A program made the translations under genes and the position numbers. Below, piece after piece: positions 1 through 6,126 of a stretch of 6,181 nucleotides of DNA. The notes beneath the pieces are model-generated. The model worked only from the letters and a program-made list of their open reading frames with translations. It was not told the origin of the DNA and made no database searches. Origin of the DNA: Alkalibaculum bacchi (GTDB lineage: Bacteria > Bacillota > Clostridia > Eubacteriales > Alkalibacteraceae); NCBI RefSeq assembly GCF_937875145.1, contig NZ_CALNCS010000158.1:1-6181 (forward strand), written 5' to 3'. Numbering within the stretch: position 1 is the stretch's first letter; every line of letters begins with the position of its first letter.

Positions 1-645
1 GCCATGTGCATCAAGCCTTTCGTTGACAACTATGATTACGGAACCAGCAAAGTATTTACTGCCGATGAGACCTATATCAAGATTCGTGGCATCAAAGCTT
101 ATATCTGGTTCATAATGGATGCTGCCAGCCGTTCTATTATCGGTTATCAGGTATCGAATAATCGTGGCGTCGGTCCTTGTATTCTTGCGATGCGAATGGC
201 ATTCCGACACCTTAAAGAACTTCCAAAACACTTTAAATTTATTGCTGATGGATACAGCGCCTACCCTTTGGCTGCTCAGCAGTTCTTCCATGAGTTTGGA
301 GATAAATTCAAGTTCGATATCACTCAGGTAATTGGACTTACCAACGACGATGAAGTGTCAAAAGAATTCCGTCCATACAAGCAGATGATTGAAAGACTGA
401 ACCGTACATACAAGGTTTCTTACAGACCTACGAACGGTTTTGACAGCATCGACGGTGCCAACTATGACTTGGCTCTGTGGGTTGCGTATTACAACTTTCT
501 CCGTCCTCACAAGCACAACAATTACAAGGTTCTTAATGATGTGGAACTGCTAAAAGGAGCTGGAAACATGCCGGGTAAATGGCAGCTTCTCATCTTCCTT
601 GGACAGCAGACAATTCTAAACATACAAAATCAGGCTACTGCTTAA
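1..645 (+). CDS. DDE-type transposase, N-terminus cut by window edge
   Basis: The frame is open to the first base, so the true start lies upstream. The first visible Met is probably internal, because transposases of this kind carry a DNA-binding region before the first catalytic Asp. Counting from that Met (base 4), the RNase H-like catalytic triad is visible: D21 in TADETYIKIRG, D82 in IADGYSAYPLA and E130 in KQMIERLNRTYK, with the usual Lys seven residues after the Glu. This resembles the rve/IS240-type DDE domain used by IS6-like elements, although the roughly 47-residue gap between second Asp and Glu is longer than in classical IS6 enzymes, so no family is assigned. The C-terminal motifs WVAYYNFLRPH and KWQLLIFLGQQT appear intact, and the frame has no internal stop or shift. 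It would catalyse strand cleavage and transfer of the element. A structured tail follows directly after the stop codon. Confidence 0.88.
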   Translation, partial: AMCIKPFVDNYDYGTSKVFTADETYIKIRGIKAYIWFIMDAASRSIIGYQVSNNRGVGPCILAMRMAFRHLKELPKHFKFIADGYSAYPLAAQQFFHEFGDKFKFDITQVIGLTNDDEVSKEFRPYKQMIERLNRTYKVSYRPTNGFDSIDGANYDLALWVAYYNFLRPHKHNNYKVLNDVELLKGAGNMPGKWQLLIFLGQQTILNIQNQATA

Positions 646-653
646 GAGGAGCG

Positions 654-930
654 GAACCGTTGTCAAGGGAACCATGGAATACCGCAGTGCATCGCACGAG
701 GATATGCCGCGAAAGTTCCTTGACATAAGGTTCTCGGATTATCCTATTCATGCAGAAAAGGGGCAACTGCGCCCTTTTCCTGCCTTCCGGCGAGGATGGG
801 TTCGGGCAAAGCCCGTATTGGGTCAAGGGACTGGTACCTTGCGGGTACTTAGGGTGGTGCCCTAAGCCCTCGGAGAGCTATTCGTGATTAAGATCTACAG
901 TTTTCAAGGTTCGTTTGAGCCTATTTTTTT
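654..930 (+). ncRNA. Structured non-coding tail of the insertion sequence (candidate RNA)
   Basis: No convincing protein is encoded here, but the + strand folds into a row of stems. Stem 1 spans 654-733: GAACC (654-658) pairs with GGTTC (729-733), and after a small internal loop GTCAAGG plus AAC (662-672, G669 bulged) pairs with GTTCCTTGAC (715-724). A small GTGC/GCAC hairpin (687-697) lies inside it. Stem 2 is AAAAGGG/CCCTTTT (756-762 with 772-778), extended inward by GC/GC. Stem 3 is CGGGC-AAA-GCCCG (803-815). Stem 4 is GTACC/GGTAC (834-848). Stem 5 is CTTAGGG/CCCTAAG (848-854 with 860-866); it shares base 848 with stem 4, so one pair must open. A terminator follows at 907-930. This could be a transposase mRNA tail, a processed element-encoded RNA, or a DNA-level structure used in transposition. 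I do not recognise it as a named RNA family. The structure is read by eye; no folding energy was calculated. Confidence 0.45.
907..930 (+). terminator. Intrinsic terminator of the insertion sequence transcript
   Basis: AGGTTC (907-912) pairs with GAGCCT (917-922) around a GTTT loop, including one G-T wobble, and is followed by A and seven T (924-930). The wobble and T run make it a better terminator on the + strand. It would end the transposase and structured-tail transcript before it reaches the convergent signalling cluster. Confidence 0.7.
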
Positions 931-1019
931 GACTAAGTTTTCTCATAACTTACTTGACACTACCTCTTTTTAAAGCACCCTGAATTTTCTATGTTTATTA
1001 GTAAAATTTAAACTTCCTA

Positions 1020-1397
1020 TCATATGGATATTAACTTTGATTCCAAATAATCAATGGTCACATCATAAAATACAAAGTCATCGATTTTATTTTCTGCTTT
1101 GGCATCTACTACCTGCTTAACACTTTTTTCATCTTGTTCTGGACACATTAGGAGTAATTTACACTCTGGTCTTTGCTCTCTTAGGTTTTCACATACTTGC
1201 AAGCAATAATTCATATTATATGGCCCTGATTCAGTTGCTTCAATAAGTGCCGCTTTAGTATTATTACTACTAATAGCTATAAGTACATCATTATAGTCGG
1301 GCTCATAAATCAGATTTATATGAGGACTATCTCGAAGTTTTATCATCAGGGCCTCGGCAATTGCTTTTCGCTGCATAATCAATACAACATTTGGCAT
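1020..1397 (-). CDS. Stand-alone receiver-like protein lacking the phospho-acceptor Asp (pseudo-receiver)
   Basis: The protein has 125 residues, the length of a single CheY-like receiver, with no output domain. The alternating strand/helix pattern fits that fold: strand 1 NVVLIM (3-8), strand 3 AALIEA (49-54), strand 4 KLLLMC (80-85) and strand 5 DDFVFYD (106-112). Every functional position looks changed. The acidic pair after strand 1 is missing (MQRK). The phospho-acceptor Asp appears to be E53, the switch Thr/Ser is C85, and the conserved Lys after strand 5 is Y111. It therefore probably cannot be phosphorylated in the normal way. A role as a fixed partner or antagonist of the upstream kinase and regulator is inference. 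The start is secure: GGAGGGG (1405-1411) lies 7 bases before the ATG. The gene is 143 bases after the response regulator on the same strand and could share its transcript or use its own promoter. No terminator is visible on its strand before the insertion sequence, which may have displaced the original downstream DNA. Confidence 0.72.
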   Translation of the reverse strand: MPNVVLIMQRKAIAEALMIKLRDSPHINLIYEPDYNDVLIAISSNNTKAALIEATESGPYNMNYCLQVCENLREQRPECKLLLMCPEQDEKSVKQVVDAKAENKIDDFVFYDVTIDYLESKLISI

Positions 1398-1404
1398 ATT
1401 TTAT

Positions 1405-1411
1405 CCCCTCC
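1405..1411 (-). promoter_or_regulatory. Ribosome-binding site of the pseudo-receiver gene
   Basis: GGAGGGG on the minus strand is a strong Shine-Dalgarno sequence 7 bases before the ATG ending at 1397. It fixes the start and shows that this small frame is a real gene. Confidence 0.75.
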
Positions 1412-1448
1412 TTTTATAGTTTTTCTTATATTTTCTTCGATTTTAAGT

Positions 1449-1479
1449 TTTATACACTTCTATAATTAAATAATATCAA
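1449..1479 (-). promoter_or_regulatory. Possible promoter for the pseudo-receiver gene
   Basis: On the minus strand TTGATA (1474-1479) precedes TATAAA (1449-1454), with a 19-base spacer that is longer than optimal. The surrounding DNA is very AT-rich, so chance matches are likely. If real, it would let the pseudo-receiver be made independently of the three upstream genes. Confidence 0.25.
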
Positions 1480-1496
1480 GTATTTTCTCTTTTGCA

Positions 1497-1520
1497 CCTA
1501 GCCGCTACGGTTAGGTTTTT
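1497..1520 (+). terminator. Terminator-like hairpin between response regulator and pseudo-receiver, + strand polarity
   Basis: CCTAGCCG (1497-1504) pairs with CGGTTAGG (1508-1515) around a CTA loop. The eight pairs include one G-T wobble and are followed by five T (1516-1520). On the minus strand, where the genes lie, the wobble becomes an A-C mismatch and no T run follows, so it is a poor terminator for the operon. An outer arm TTTTGC (1490-1495) with GCAAAA (1522-1527) could extend the structure on either strand. It may end an antisense transcript, shape the mRNA between the two genes, or be a processing site. It begins about 20 bases past the response regulator stop codon. Confidence 0.45.
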
Positions 1521-1540
1521 GGCAAAAAATATATTTTTAC

Positions 1541-2158
1541 TTAGTAGAGTGGATTAATTAACCCATTTAATATCATATAAAATGCTAGGTCAATTGCTTT
1601 TTCAAAACCTGTTTTAGCTAACATATTGGATTTGTGATATTTTACAGTGCTTTCTGAAATAAAAAGTTCCTCAGCGATTTCTTTGTTAGTCATATGCTTG
1701 CACATCAGCCTAAGCACTTCCATTTCCCTATCTGTTAGTGGTGCTTCGCCTATTGTTGTATGGATCGTTTTTGGTTCAGGGAAGAATTGTTTACCTTCCA
1801 TAACCCCTTTGGCTACTTCTACAAAATAGTCTAGGCTTTTACTTTTATAAATAAAGGCATGTGCTCCTGCTTCTTTAGCCCTAGGTGCATAAGTGATTTC
1901 ATCAAAACCTGACATCACTATTATTTTCATCTGAGGATATTTCTCAAGTACTATTTTTGTTGCATCCAAACCTGATGCTCCACCTTCTGTGCACACATCC
2001 ATAAGAACTAAATCTGGTTTGAGTTTCATGCAATAGAGTTCTGCATGTAATGCATTTTTTAAAGTCCCCACTACTAAAAAATCATCTGTATTTGTTAATG
2101 CATTAAATAATGAATCGCACATTGATTCATGATCGTCTACAATAAGTACTTTATACAT
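1541..2158 (-). CDS. NarL/LuxR-family response regulator
   Basis: This is a 205-residue two-component DNA-binding regulator of normal length. The receiver domain (about 1-120) has the acidic pair D8-D9 in KVLIVDDH, phospho-acceptor D54 in LVLMDV, switch S83 in IVMSGF and conserved K105 in FIYKSKS, so it should be phosphorylatable. The C-terminal LuxR-type helix-turn-helix starts at LTDREMEVLRLM (141-152) and includes NKEIAEELFISESTVKYHKSNM (158-179), with the recognition helix at ESTVKYHKSNM. The start is taken at MYKVLIV rather than an in-frame ATG 24 bases upstream, because AGGAGG (2167-2172) lies 8 bases before it and the receiver fold begins there. The reading frame overlaps the end of the kinase gene by 8 bases (ATGTATAA), so the two are translationally coupled and are surely partners. 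The regulated genes are not identifiable; autoregulation of the operon is possible. Confidence 0.93.
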   Translation of the reverse strand: MYKVLIVDDHESMCDSLFNALTNTDDFLVVGTLKNALHAELYCMKLKPDLVLMDVCTEGGASGLDATKIVLEKYPQMKIIVMSGFDEITYAPRAKEAGAHAFIYKSKSLDYFVEVAKGVMEGKQFFPEPKTIHTTIGEAPLTDREMEVLRLMCKHMTNKEIAEELFISESTVKYHKSNMLAKTGFEKAIDLAFYMILNGLINPLY

Positions 2159-3587
2159 CCATGCCACCTCCTGGTAAAACAACTGACAATGTAAATTGTG
2201 GGTAAGGAGTTATTTCTATATTCCCACCTTGTGCTTCCACTTTTTTTCTAATTGCTTTAATTCCACTACCTGGGATGATTGGATCGCTTGTTGTGTGCCC
2301 GACATTGGATATTACAAGATTATATGAATCTTTAATCTCCTCAGATTCAATATTGATTCTTGTTGCAAAGCCATGTCTTACAGCATTAGCAGAGCCTTCT
2401 CTTATGATATCTACAAATAGGCCGGCTTGCTCTTCATCTTCTGGGAGTTTACCCTTGAAGTTAATATCTACTCCAATAGAATTAAAAATCTCTTGTATAC
2501 TTTGTAACTCCTCTAGGGGACTGATTTCATCATGTTCTGCTTTTATTTCATCTATAAGTCCTTTTGATAATGATGTTAGTAATTTATAATCTAAAATTTC
2601 TTCATTTTGTATCATACGAAGAAGGACCGTTAGACGCTGGCCTAATATATCATGGGCACGTATCTTAGCATTTTCAATTTCCTTTTCTTTACTAAGTATA
2701 TGAAGATTTGATATTGTTCTTTTTAATTCTTCACTTTTATTTCTTAGTTCTTGATCTTGAATCTGCAATTTAGAGGTTAATGACCAATTTTCGCTTACAT
2801 CAGCAGCAGAAATATGAATATAATTTTTCATTAATAATGGTATTTCTGTTTTAGTAAACATCCAAGCACTCCCGTCTGGCAAAAGATAAACTGCCTGTCC
2901 TTCTAGCTGTACTTTTTCATATCTAGACTTAAATTTATCTGAAATGAGTAATTTATAAAATTTTAGAGAATCTCGAAATACTTGACCTGTTATAAGTAGC
3001 ATCAATTTTTGCATTTGATGATTTAATAGAACTGTATATCCATCGCTTTCACAAAACAATACTCCTGTATGCAAAGTATTTACTGCTTGTATAACTGACA
3101 AGGCAGATATACTTGTCCTTATTGCTATTAAACTGGAAACAAATACCTTAATACTTCTAATTAAAAAAAATATTAAAATTGCGACAAAACCCCATGGGAA
3201 AGCACTCCCTAAAACATCTTCCATAAATGGTAATGATATTGAAGTAGCTGTTATAACTCCTAGTGGCAAGATAGTTTTGTTAAGGAATCCTACCACTATG
3301 CCTAGTATTAGAATAATTATAAAGATAGCTATTCTTATATTTTCATACCCAACTGGAACAAGAATTCCATTTTTATATCCATTTACAACCTCTCCATGTA
3401 AAAGTGAAAAGATAAGAATTTCAACAACAATGAACATTTCAAATAAATTTTCAAAAACCCGTCTTGTAGTTTGGTCGTGACGATAAAAATTTAGGACTGT
3501 AGCAAGTGTCTGAGATAAAACTCCAATTCCTAATATAAAAGTAATAAAGATCCTAGTTACCCATGAAGCTGTATAAAACTCAATCAT
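2151..3587 (-). CDS. Membrane sensor histidine kinase with PAS domain
   Basis: The protein has 478 residues. About five membrane helices occupy the N-terminal third (roughly 8-33, 48-65, 83-102, 104-121 and 130-156). A PAS-like domain follows (about 168-270: LHTGVLFCESDG to IHISAADVSENWSL), then a coiled coil (273-308) rich in Glu, Lys and Leu. The dimerisation and phospho-acceptor motif is AHDILGQRL, with H312 next to D313, the HD pattern of the kinase group that pairs with NarL-type regulators. The ATPase part has an N-box, REGSANAVRHG (N401), and a glycine loop, PGSGIKAIRKKV (439-450). The usual DNG motif reads SNVG here, so the first G-box is divergent. It would autophosphorylate on H312 and pass phosphate to D54 of the next gene product. 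Its ATG lies 8 bases after AGGAGG and overlaps the preceding gene by 8 bases (ATGATTGA). It has little extracytoplasmic sequence, suggesting that it receives its signal from the receptor encoded upstream (inference). Confidence 0.9.
   Translation of the reverse strand: MIEFYTASWVTRIFITFILGIGVLSQTLATVLNFYRHDQTTRRVFENLFEMFIVVEILIFSLLHGEVVNGYKNGILVPVGYENIRIAIFIIILILGIVVGFLNKTILPLGVITATSISLPFMEDVLGSAFPWGFVAILIFFLIRSIKVFVSSLIAIRTSISALSVIQAVNTLHTGVLFCESDGYTVLLNHQMQKLMLLITGQVFRDSLKFYKLLISDKFKSRYEKVQLEGQAVYLLPDGSAWMFTKTEIPLLMKNYIHISAADVSENWSLTSKLQIQDQELRNKSEELKRTISNLHILSKEKEIENAKIRAHDILGQRLTVLLRMIQNEEILDYKLLTSLSKGLIDEIKAEHDEISPLEELQSIQEIFNSIGVDINFKGKLPEDEEQAGLFVDIIREGSANAVRHGFATRINIESEEIKDSYNLVISNVGHTTSDPIIPGSGIKAIRKKVEAQGGNIEITPYPQFTLSVVLPGGGMDV
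2167..2172 (-). promoter_or_regulatory. Ribosome-binding site deciding the response regulator start
   Basis: AGGAGG on the minus strand lies inside the last codons of the kinase gene, 8 bases before the ATG ending at 2158. It favours that start over the in-frame ATG at 2182, which lies upstream of this site. Confidence 0.8.
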
Positions 3588-6072
3588 TTTCTACTCCTCC
3601 TTTCGGAAAAGAAATGCTGATGCCGATTGTATCTTCTATATCTTTTTTTGTAATTTTACCCTTTGCAATTTCGATTGCTTCTATAAGCTTTGACTCTGCA
3701 TTTAATGCTCCTATTTCTATTGATGGGAGGAGTCTCATTGTAATCTCATCTTCTTCAGTAGATATATCTACAATGATGTATGGACAAGATTTTTGGACTG
3801 CCAAATCAGCTACAGTATAGAAAAAATCGTAGAATATAGTAGCATATCTGATTGGAATACTTCCACTTATTTCGTTTACTCTTGCAATTTGAAGATTCGA
3901 ATATTTTGCTATTTTGCAGAGTTCATCTATATAAACGATCAATTCATCTGCCTCAATTTTTTGTGATTCTTTTTCTTTGAAAAACAAGTTACATATACGC
4001 TTTGTATAACATAATAAAAGCGCAATACGAGTGGTCTCAATTGAATGATTTCTAGAATGTTCTAATTTTTCTATCATACTTGACAATCTTTGTATGTTTT
4101 CACTTATCTCTGCTTCTAACTGTTCCATCAATTGCTTTTTTGCGTTTTTTTCATTAATCATCCGCTTTATTTTCTCCTCTTCAGCTAATATAGCATTGGC
4201 TTCTGTGAGTTTTTTAGTTGATTGCTGAATTTTTCTGTGTAAGTGCTGAATTTTGCTGATATCTTCATTCCACAAGGCATAACCTCCTGGAATTGGGTTA
4301 GCAAATAGCAAGGATTCATCCTCTTGTAAAACCGGAATAGGGGATGACGCTATAGCTTTCTCGATAATATCTTTACTAATTAGTTTCGCTAAAGATGAAG
4401 CTATTACTAATTTTCTTTCCTTGTCTATTATTTGAATTTTAAGTGGAGAACATGTAAATATATCTATATATTTTGTGTTTACAGGGACCAACCCAGATCT
4501 TATACATGCTTCAAACATAAGCATTACAAAAATTCCTGTAACTATTGTTAAGTCAGTTTCATATACAAAAGTGTCTCTCATTATATACTTATAGTTGTAT
4601 AAACCAAAAAGGATAAAAACTGTAATAGGAAATATAAATCTTTTTATTCTAGGACTTCGTATGCTTTTTTTGATCAGTATTACAAGTGCTGCAGCGATAT
4701 TCATCATGCAAACAAATAGTATAATATAATATCCCAAGCCATAAGTGTAATCTTTAGCCCAATCTGGCCTACTTAAATCTAAGTGAAATACAAGACTGTG
4801 TAGGTCGTTTGTAAATACAAAAATAATTAATACACCAATAAACACCGCCAACCTTCTCCACCATTTAGGAGGAAAAGTTTCGTCTTTGGGCTTATCAATT
4901 GCCCATGCCATCCACAGTACAACAAGTGGCAATGACAATTGGAAGATATAATAGGAGTACCACAAATATCGAGACAAGACATCGTTTACTACTACTTGAT
5001 ACTTTATAAGTCTAACCAAAGCCCACCCATTCAAAATTACTCCTGTAAAAAAAGCGGCATAGCTAATTCCTCTTTGCATAGAACGACGAAGAACAGAAGC
5101 TACCCAAATAGTAACTATAATCATATACAATAAGGCGAATAAAAGGTGTTCCCGATAGTCAACTGACATAAATCTCTTAGAGTTTAGAACTTGTCTTTCT
5201 ATCAAAGGACTGACATTTCGCGTAGTTTTTGCAAAATGCTTGTAATCCGTGACTTTGACAGCAGGTTTATAAGCTATTTTATCAGGATAGATAGAAAGAT
5301 CACTCTCTCCATCTAATAACCTGAACTTACTTTCTAGCAATAGTTTCTCTAGATCTCCTTGGAAAACTAGATCTTCATTTGATAGTAAGCCTTTTTCGTA
5401 TGTAAGTGTTCCTTCTTTTGGGATTATGATTTCGAAATTCCGCCCATCATCTATAAGAGCAGCTGCTTGGTAGTCGTAACAAACAATAAGAGGAGAATCG
5501 AATGAGTCAATTTTAAGACGAGAATTTTTGTGTAGTGTTGTTAATAGGTGGATTGACTTTGTTAAAGTGTAGTCTTCGCCTTCTAAGCCATATGATATCG
5601 CGGCGGTCAACATCTGATCATTTCCTTGTGTCTTAGAAAAAGCTACTTCTTCTTTAATGTCTAACAAATCATTCCAGCCAGTGACTACCGTATTGGTTTT
5701 ATCACGATCGATAGCGATAATAACTGTTGCCAGATAATGTGGATACCAGTATTTGGCAATACCTGTCTGCAGTGCCCCATCTGCTTGTGTATCAAAGACT
5801 TCTGCTATCGCTCCATCATCTACCAGGTAATACGCTCTATTCTCTGATTCTTCAATTGTATATGAAGGTAATGTTTGTTCCACTATTTTTGGGTATAAGG
5901 AATAGTCGTCCATATTACATATAAGCGAATTGGACTTTGTTTCTCTTTCACAGCCAGAAGTAATAGCCGCTATAATCAAGATAAGAACTAAATAAGTAAT
6001 GCGTAAATGCTTTGTAGAATTAACTTGTCTAGGTTTGAAAAAAAACACCCCCAATGAATAAAAATGGATCAT
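3580..6072 (-). CDS. Lipoprotein-type receptor: binding-protein domain, seven membrane helices, degenerate kinase end
   Basis: The protein has 830 residues. A basic and hydrophobic N-terminus (21-40) ends in a lipobox-like ITSGC with C41, so signal peptidase II processing and lipid anchoring are likely. Residues about 45-285 resemble extracytoplasmic solute-binding proteins of ABC importers (TGWNDLLDIKEEVAFSKT, SYGLEGE, CYDYQAAALIDDG, IIPKEGTLTYEKGLLS). Seven membrane helices follow (about 307-328, 336-358, 369-392, 405-424, 444-468, 477-497 and 506-524), matching the 7TM sensor region of some histidine kinases, then a short PAS-like stretch (SPLKIQIIDKERKLVIAS, 542-559) and a coiled coil (about 603-672). 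The C-terminal 160 residues sit where a kinase should be but show no HD phospho-acceptor motif, no N-box Asn and no glycine loops, so this is probably a pseudokinase. An outside N-terminus plus seven helices puts this end in the cytoplasm, consistent with signalling. It is first in the operon and overlaps the true kinase gene by 8 bases. The ligand is unknown. The start is uncertain: the ATG has no clear ribosome-binding site. Confidence 0.85.
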   Translation of the reverse strand: MIHFYSLGVFFFKPRQVNSTKHLRITYLVLILIIAAITSGCERETKSNSLICNMDDYSLYPKIVEQTLPSYTIEESENRAYYLVDDGAIAEVFDTQADGALQTGIAKYWYPHYLATVIIAIDRDKTNTVVTGWNDLLDIKEEVAFSKTQGNDQMLTAAISYGLEGEDYTLTKSIHLLTTLHKNSRLKIDSFDSPLIVCYDYQAAALIDDGRNFEIIIPKEGTLTYEKGLLSNEDLVFQGDLEKLLLESKFRLLDGESDLSIYPDKIAYKPAVKVTDYKHFAKTTRNVSPLIERQVLNSKRFMSVDYREHLLFALLYMIIVTIWVASVLRRSMQRGISYAAFFTGVILNGWALVRLIKYQVVVNDVLSRYLWYSYYIFQLSLPLVVLWMAWAIDKPKDETFPPKWWRRLAVFIGVLIIFVFTNDLHSLVFHLDLSRPDWAKDYTYGLGYYIILFVCMMNIAAALVILIKKSIRSPRIKRFIFPITVFILFGLYNYKYIMRDTFVYETDLTIVTGIFVMLMFEACIRSGLVPVNTKYIDIFTCSPLKIQIIDKERKLVIASSLAKLISKDIIEKAIASSPIPVLQEDESLLFANPIPGGYALWNEDISKIQHLHRKIQQSTKKLTEANAILAEEEKIKRMINEKNAKKQLMEQLEAEISENIQRLSSMIEKLEHSRNHSIETTRIALLLCYTKRICNLFFKEKESQKIEADELIVYIDELCKIAKYSNLQIARVNEISGSIPIRYATIFYDFFYTVADLAVQKSCPYIIVDISTEEDEITMRLLPSIEIGALNAESKLIEAIEIAKGKITKKDIEDTIGISISFPKGGVEND
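3596..3601 (-). promoter_or_regulatory. Ribosome-binding site of the histidine kinase gene
   Basis: AGGAGG on the minus strand lies within the final codons of the receptor gene, 8 bases before the kinase ATG at 3587. Together with the 8-base overlap, it supports coupled translation of receptor and kinase. Confidence 0.8.
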
Positions 6073-6094
6073 GCTTAGTTGTTTATAGATTGTG

Positions 6095-6126
6095 TTAATA
6101 TTATATTAATAACTCAACTTTCCCAA
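6095..6126 (-). promoter_or_regulatory. Probable operon promoter with an overlapping palindrome
   Basis: On the minus strand a perfect TATAAT (6100-6105) lies 27 bases before the receptor ATG. TTGGGA (6121-6126) is the best -35 match but leaves only a 15-base spacer; TTGAGT (6112-6117) is too close. The -10 sits inside a perfect inverted repeat, TTAATAT-T-ATATTAA (6095-6109), that could bind a regulator such as the cluster's own LuxR-type protein (inference), though such palindromes arise easily in AT-rich DNA. The remaining bases to the window edge hold no gene that I can see. Confidence 0.45.

Larger units (their letters stand above)
1..964 (+). mobile_element. Right-hand part of an insertion sequence, left end outside window
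   Basis: The segment carries a DDE transposase reading frame, a structured non-coding tail and an intrinsic terminator, all on the + strand. It is less AT-rich than the signalling genes to its right, as expected for an acquired element. The right boundary is an estimate. The sequence TTGACACTACC (954-964) is the last distinctive stretch before the DNA becomes plain AT-rich spacer, and read inward on the other strand it begins GGTAGTGTCAAG, which looks like a terminal inverted repeat. The matching left repeat and any target duplication lie outside the window, so the end is unproven. The element sits tail-to-tail with the minus-strand signalling cluster and leaves only about 55 bases before the stop codon of the last cluster gene. 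Confidence 0.6.

Noticed and set aside
635..865. Overlapping short frames of 63 residues on both strands (635-826 minus, 674-865 plus) in the element tail
   Set aside because: Neither has a well-placed ribosome site, they overlap on opposite strands, and the peptides lack domain-like composition. Open frames on both strands are better explained by the richer base composition and repeated stems.
954..982. TTGACA at 954-959 as an outward promoter of the insertion sequence
   Set aside because: No plausible -10 box lies 16-18 bases downstream, and the next genes are on the opposite strand. The hexamer is better explained as part of the element end.
1490..1527. Resemblance of the CCTAGC...GTTAGGT hairpin to an integron attC site
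   Set aside because: One arm matches the GTTRRRY core but the other reads ACCTAGC rather than RYYYAAC. The site is short and no integrase or cassette array is present.
1647..5924. Other open frames of 60-104 residues on the + strand within 1647-5924
   Set aside because: They lie antisense inside clear minus-strand genes with recognisable domains, and their Ser/Ile-rich composition is typical of shadow frames.
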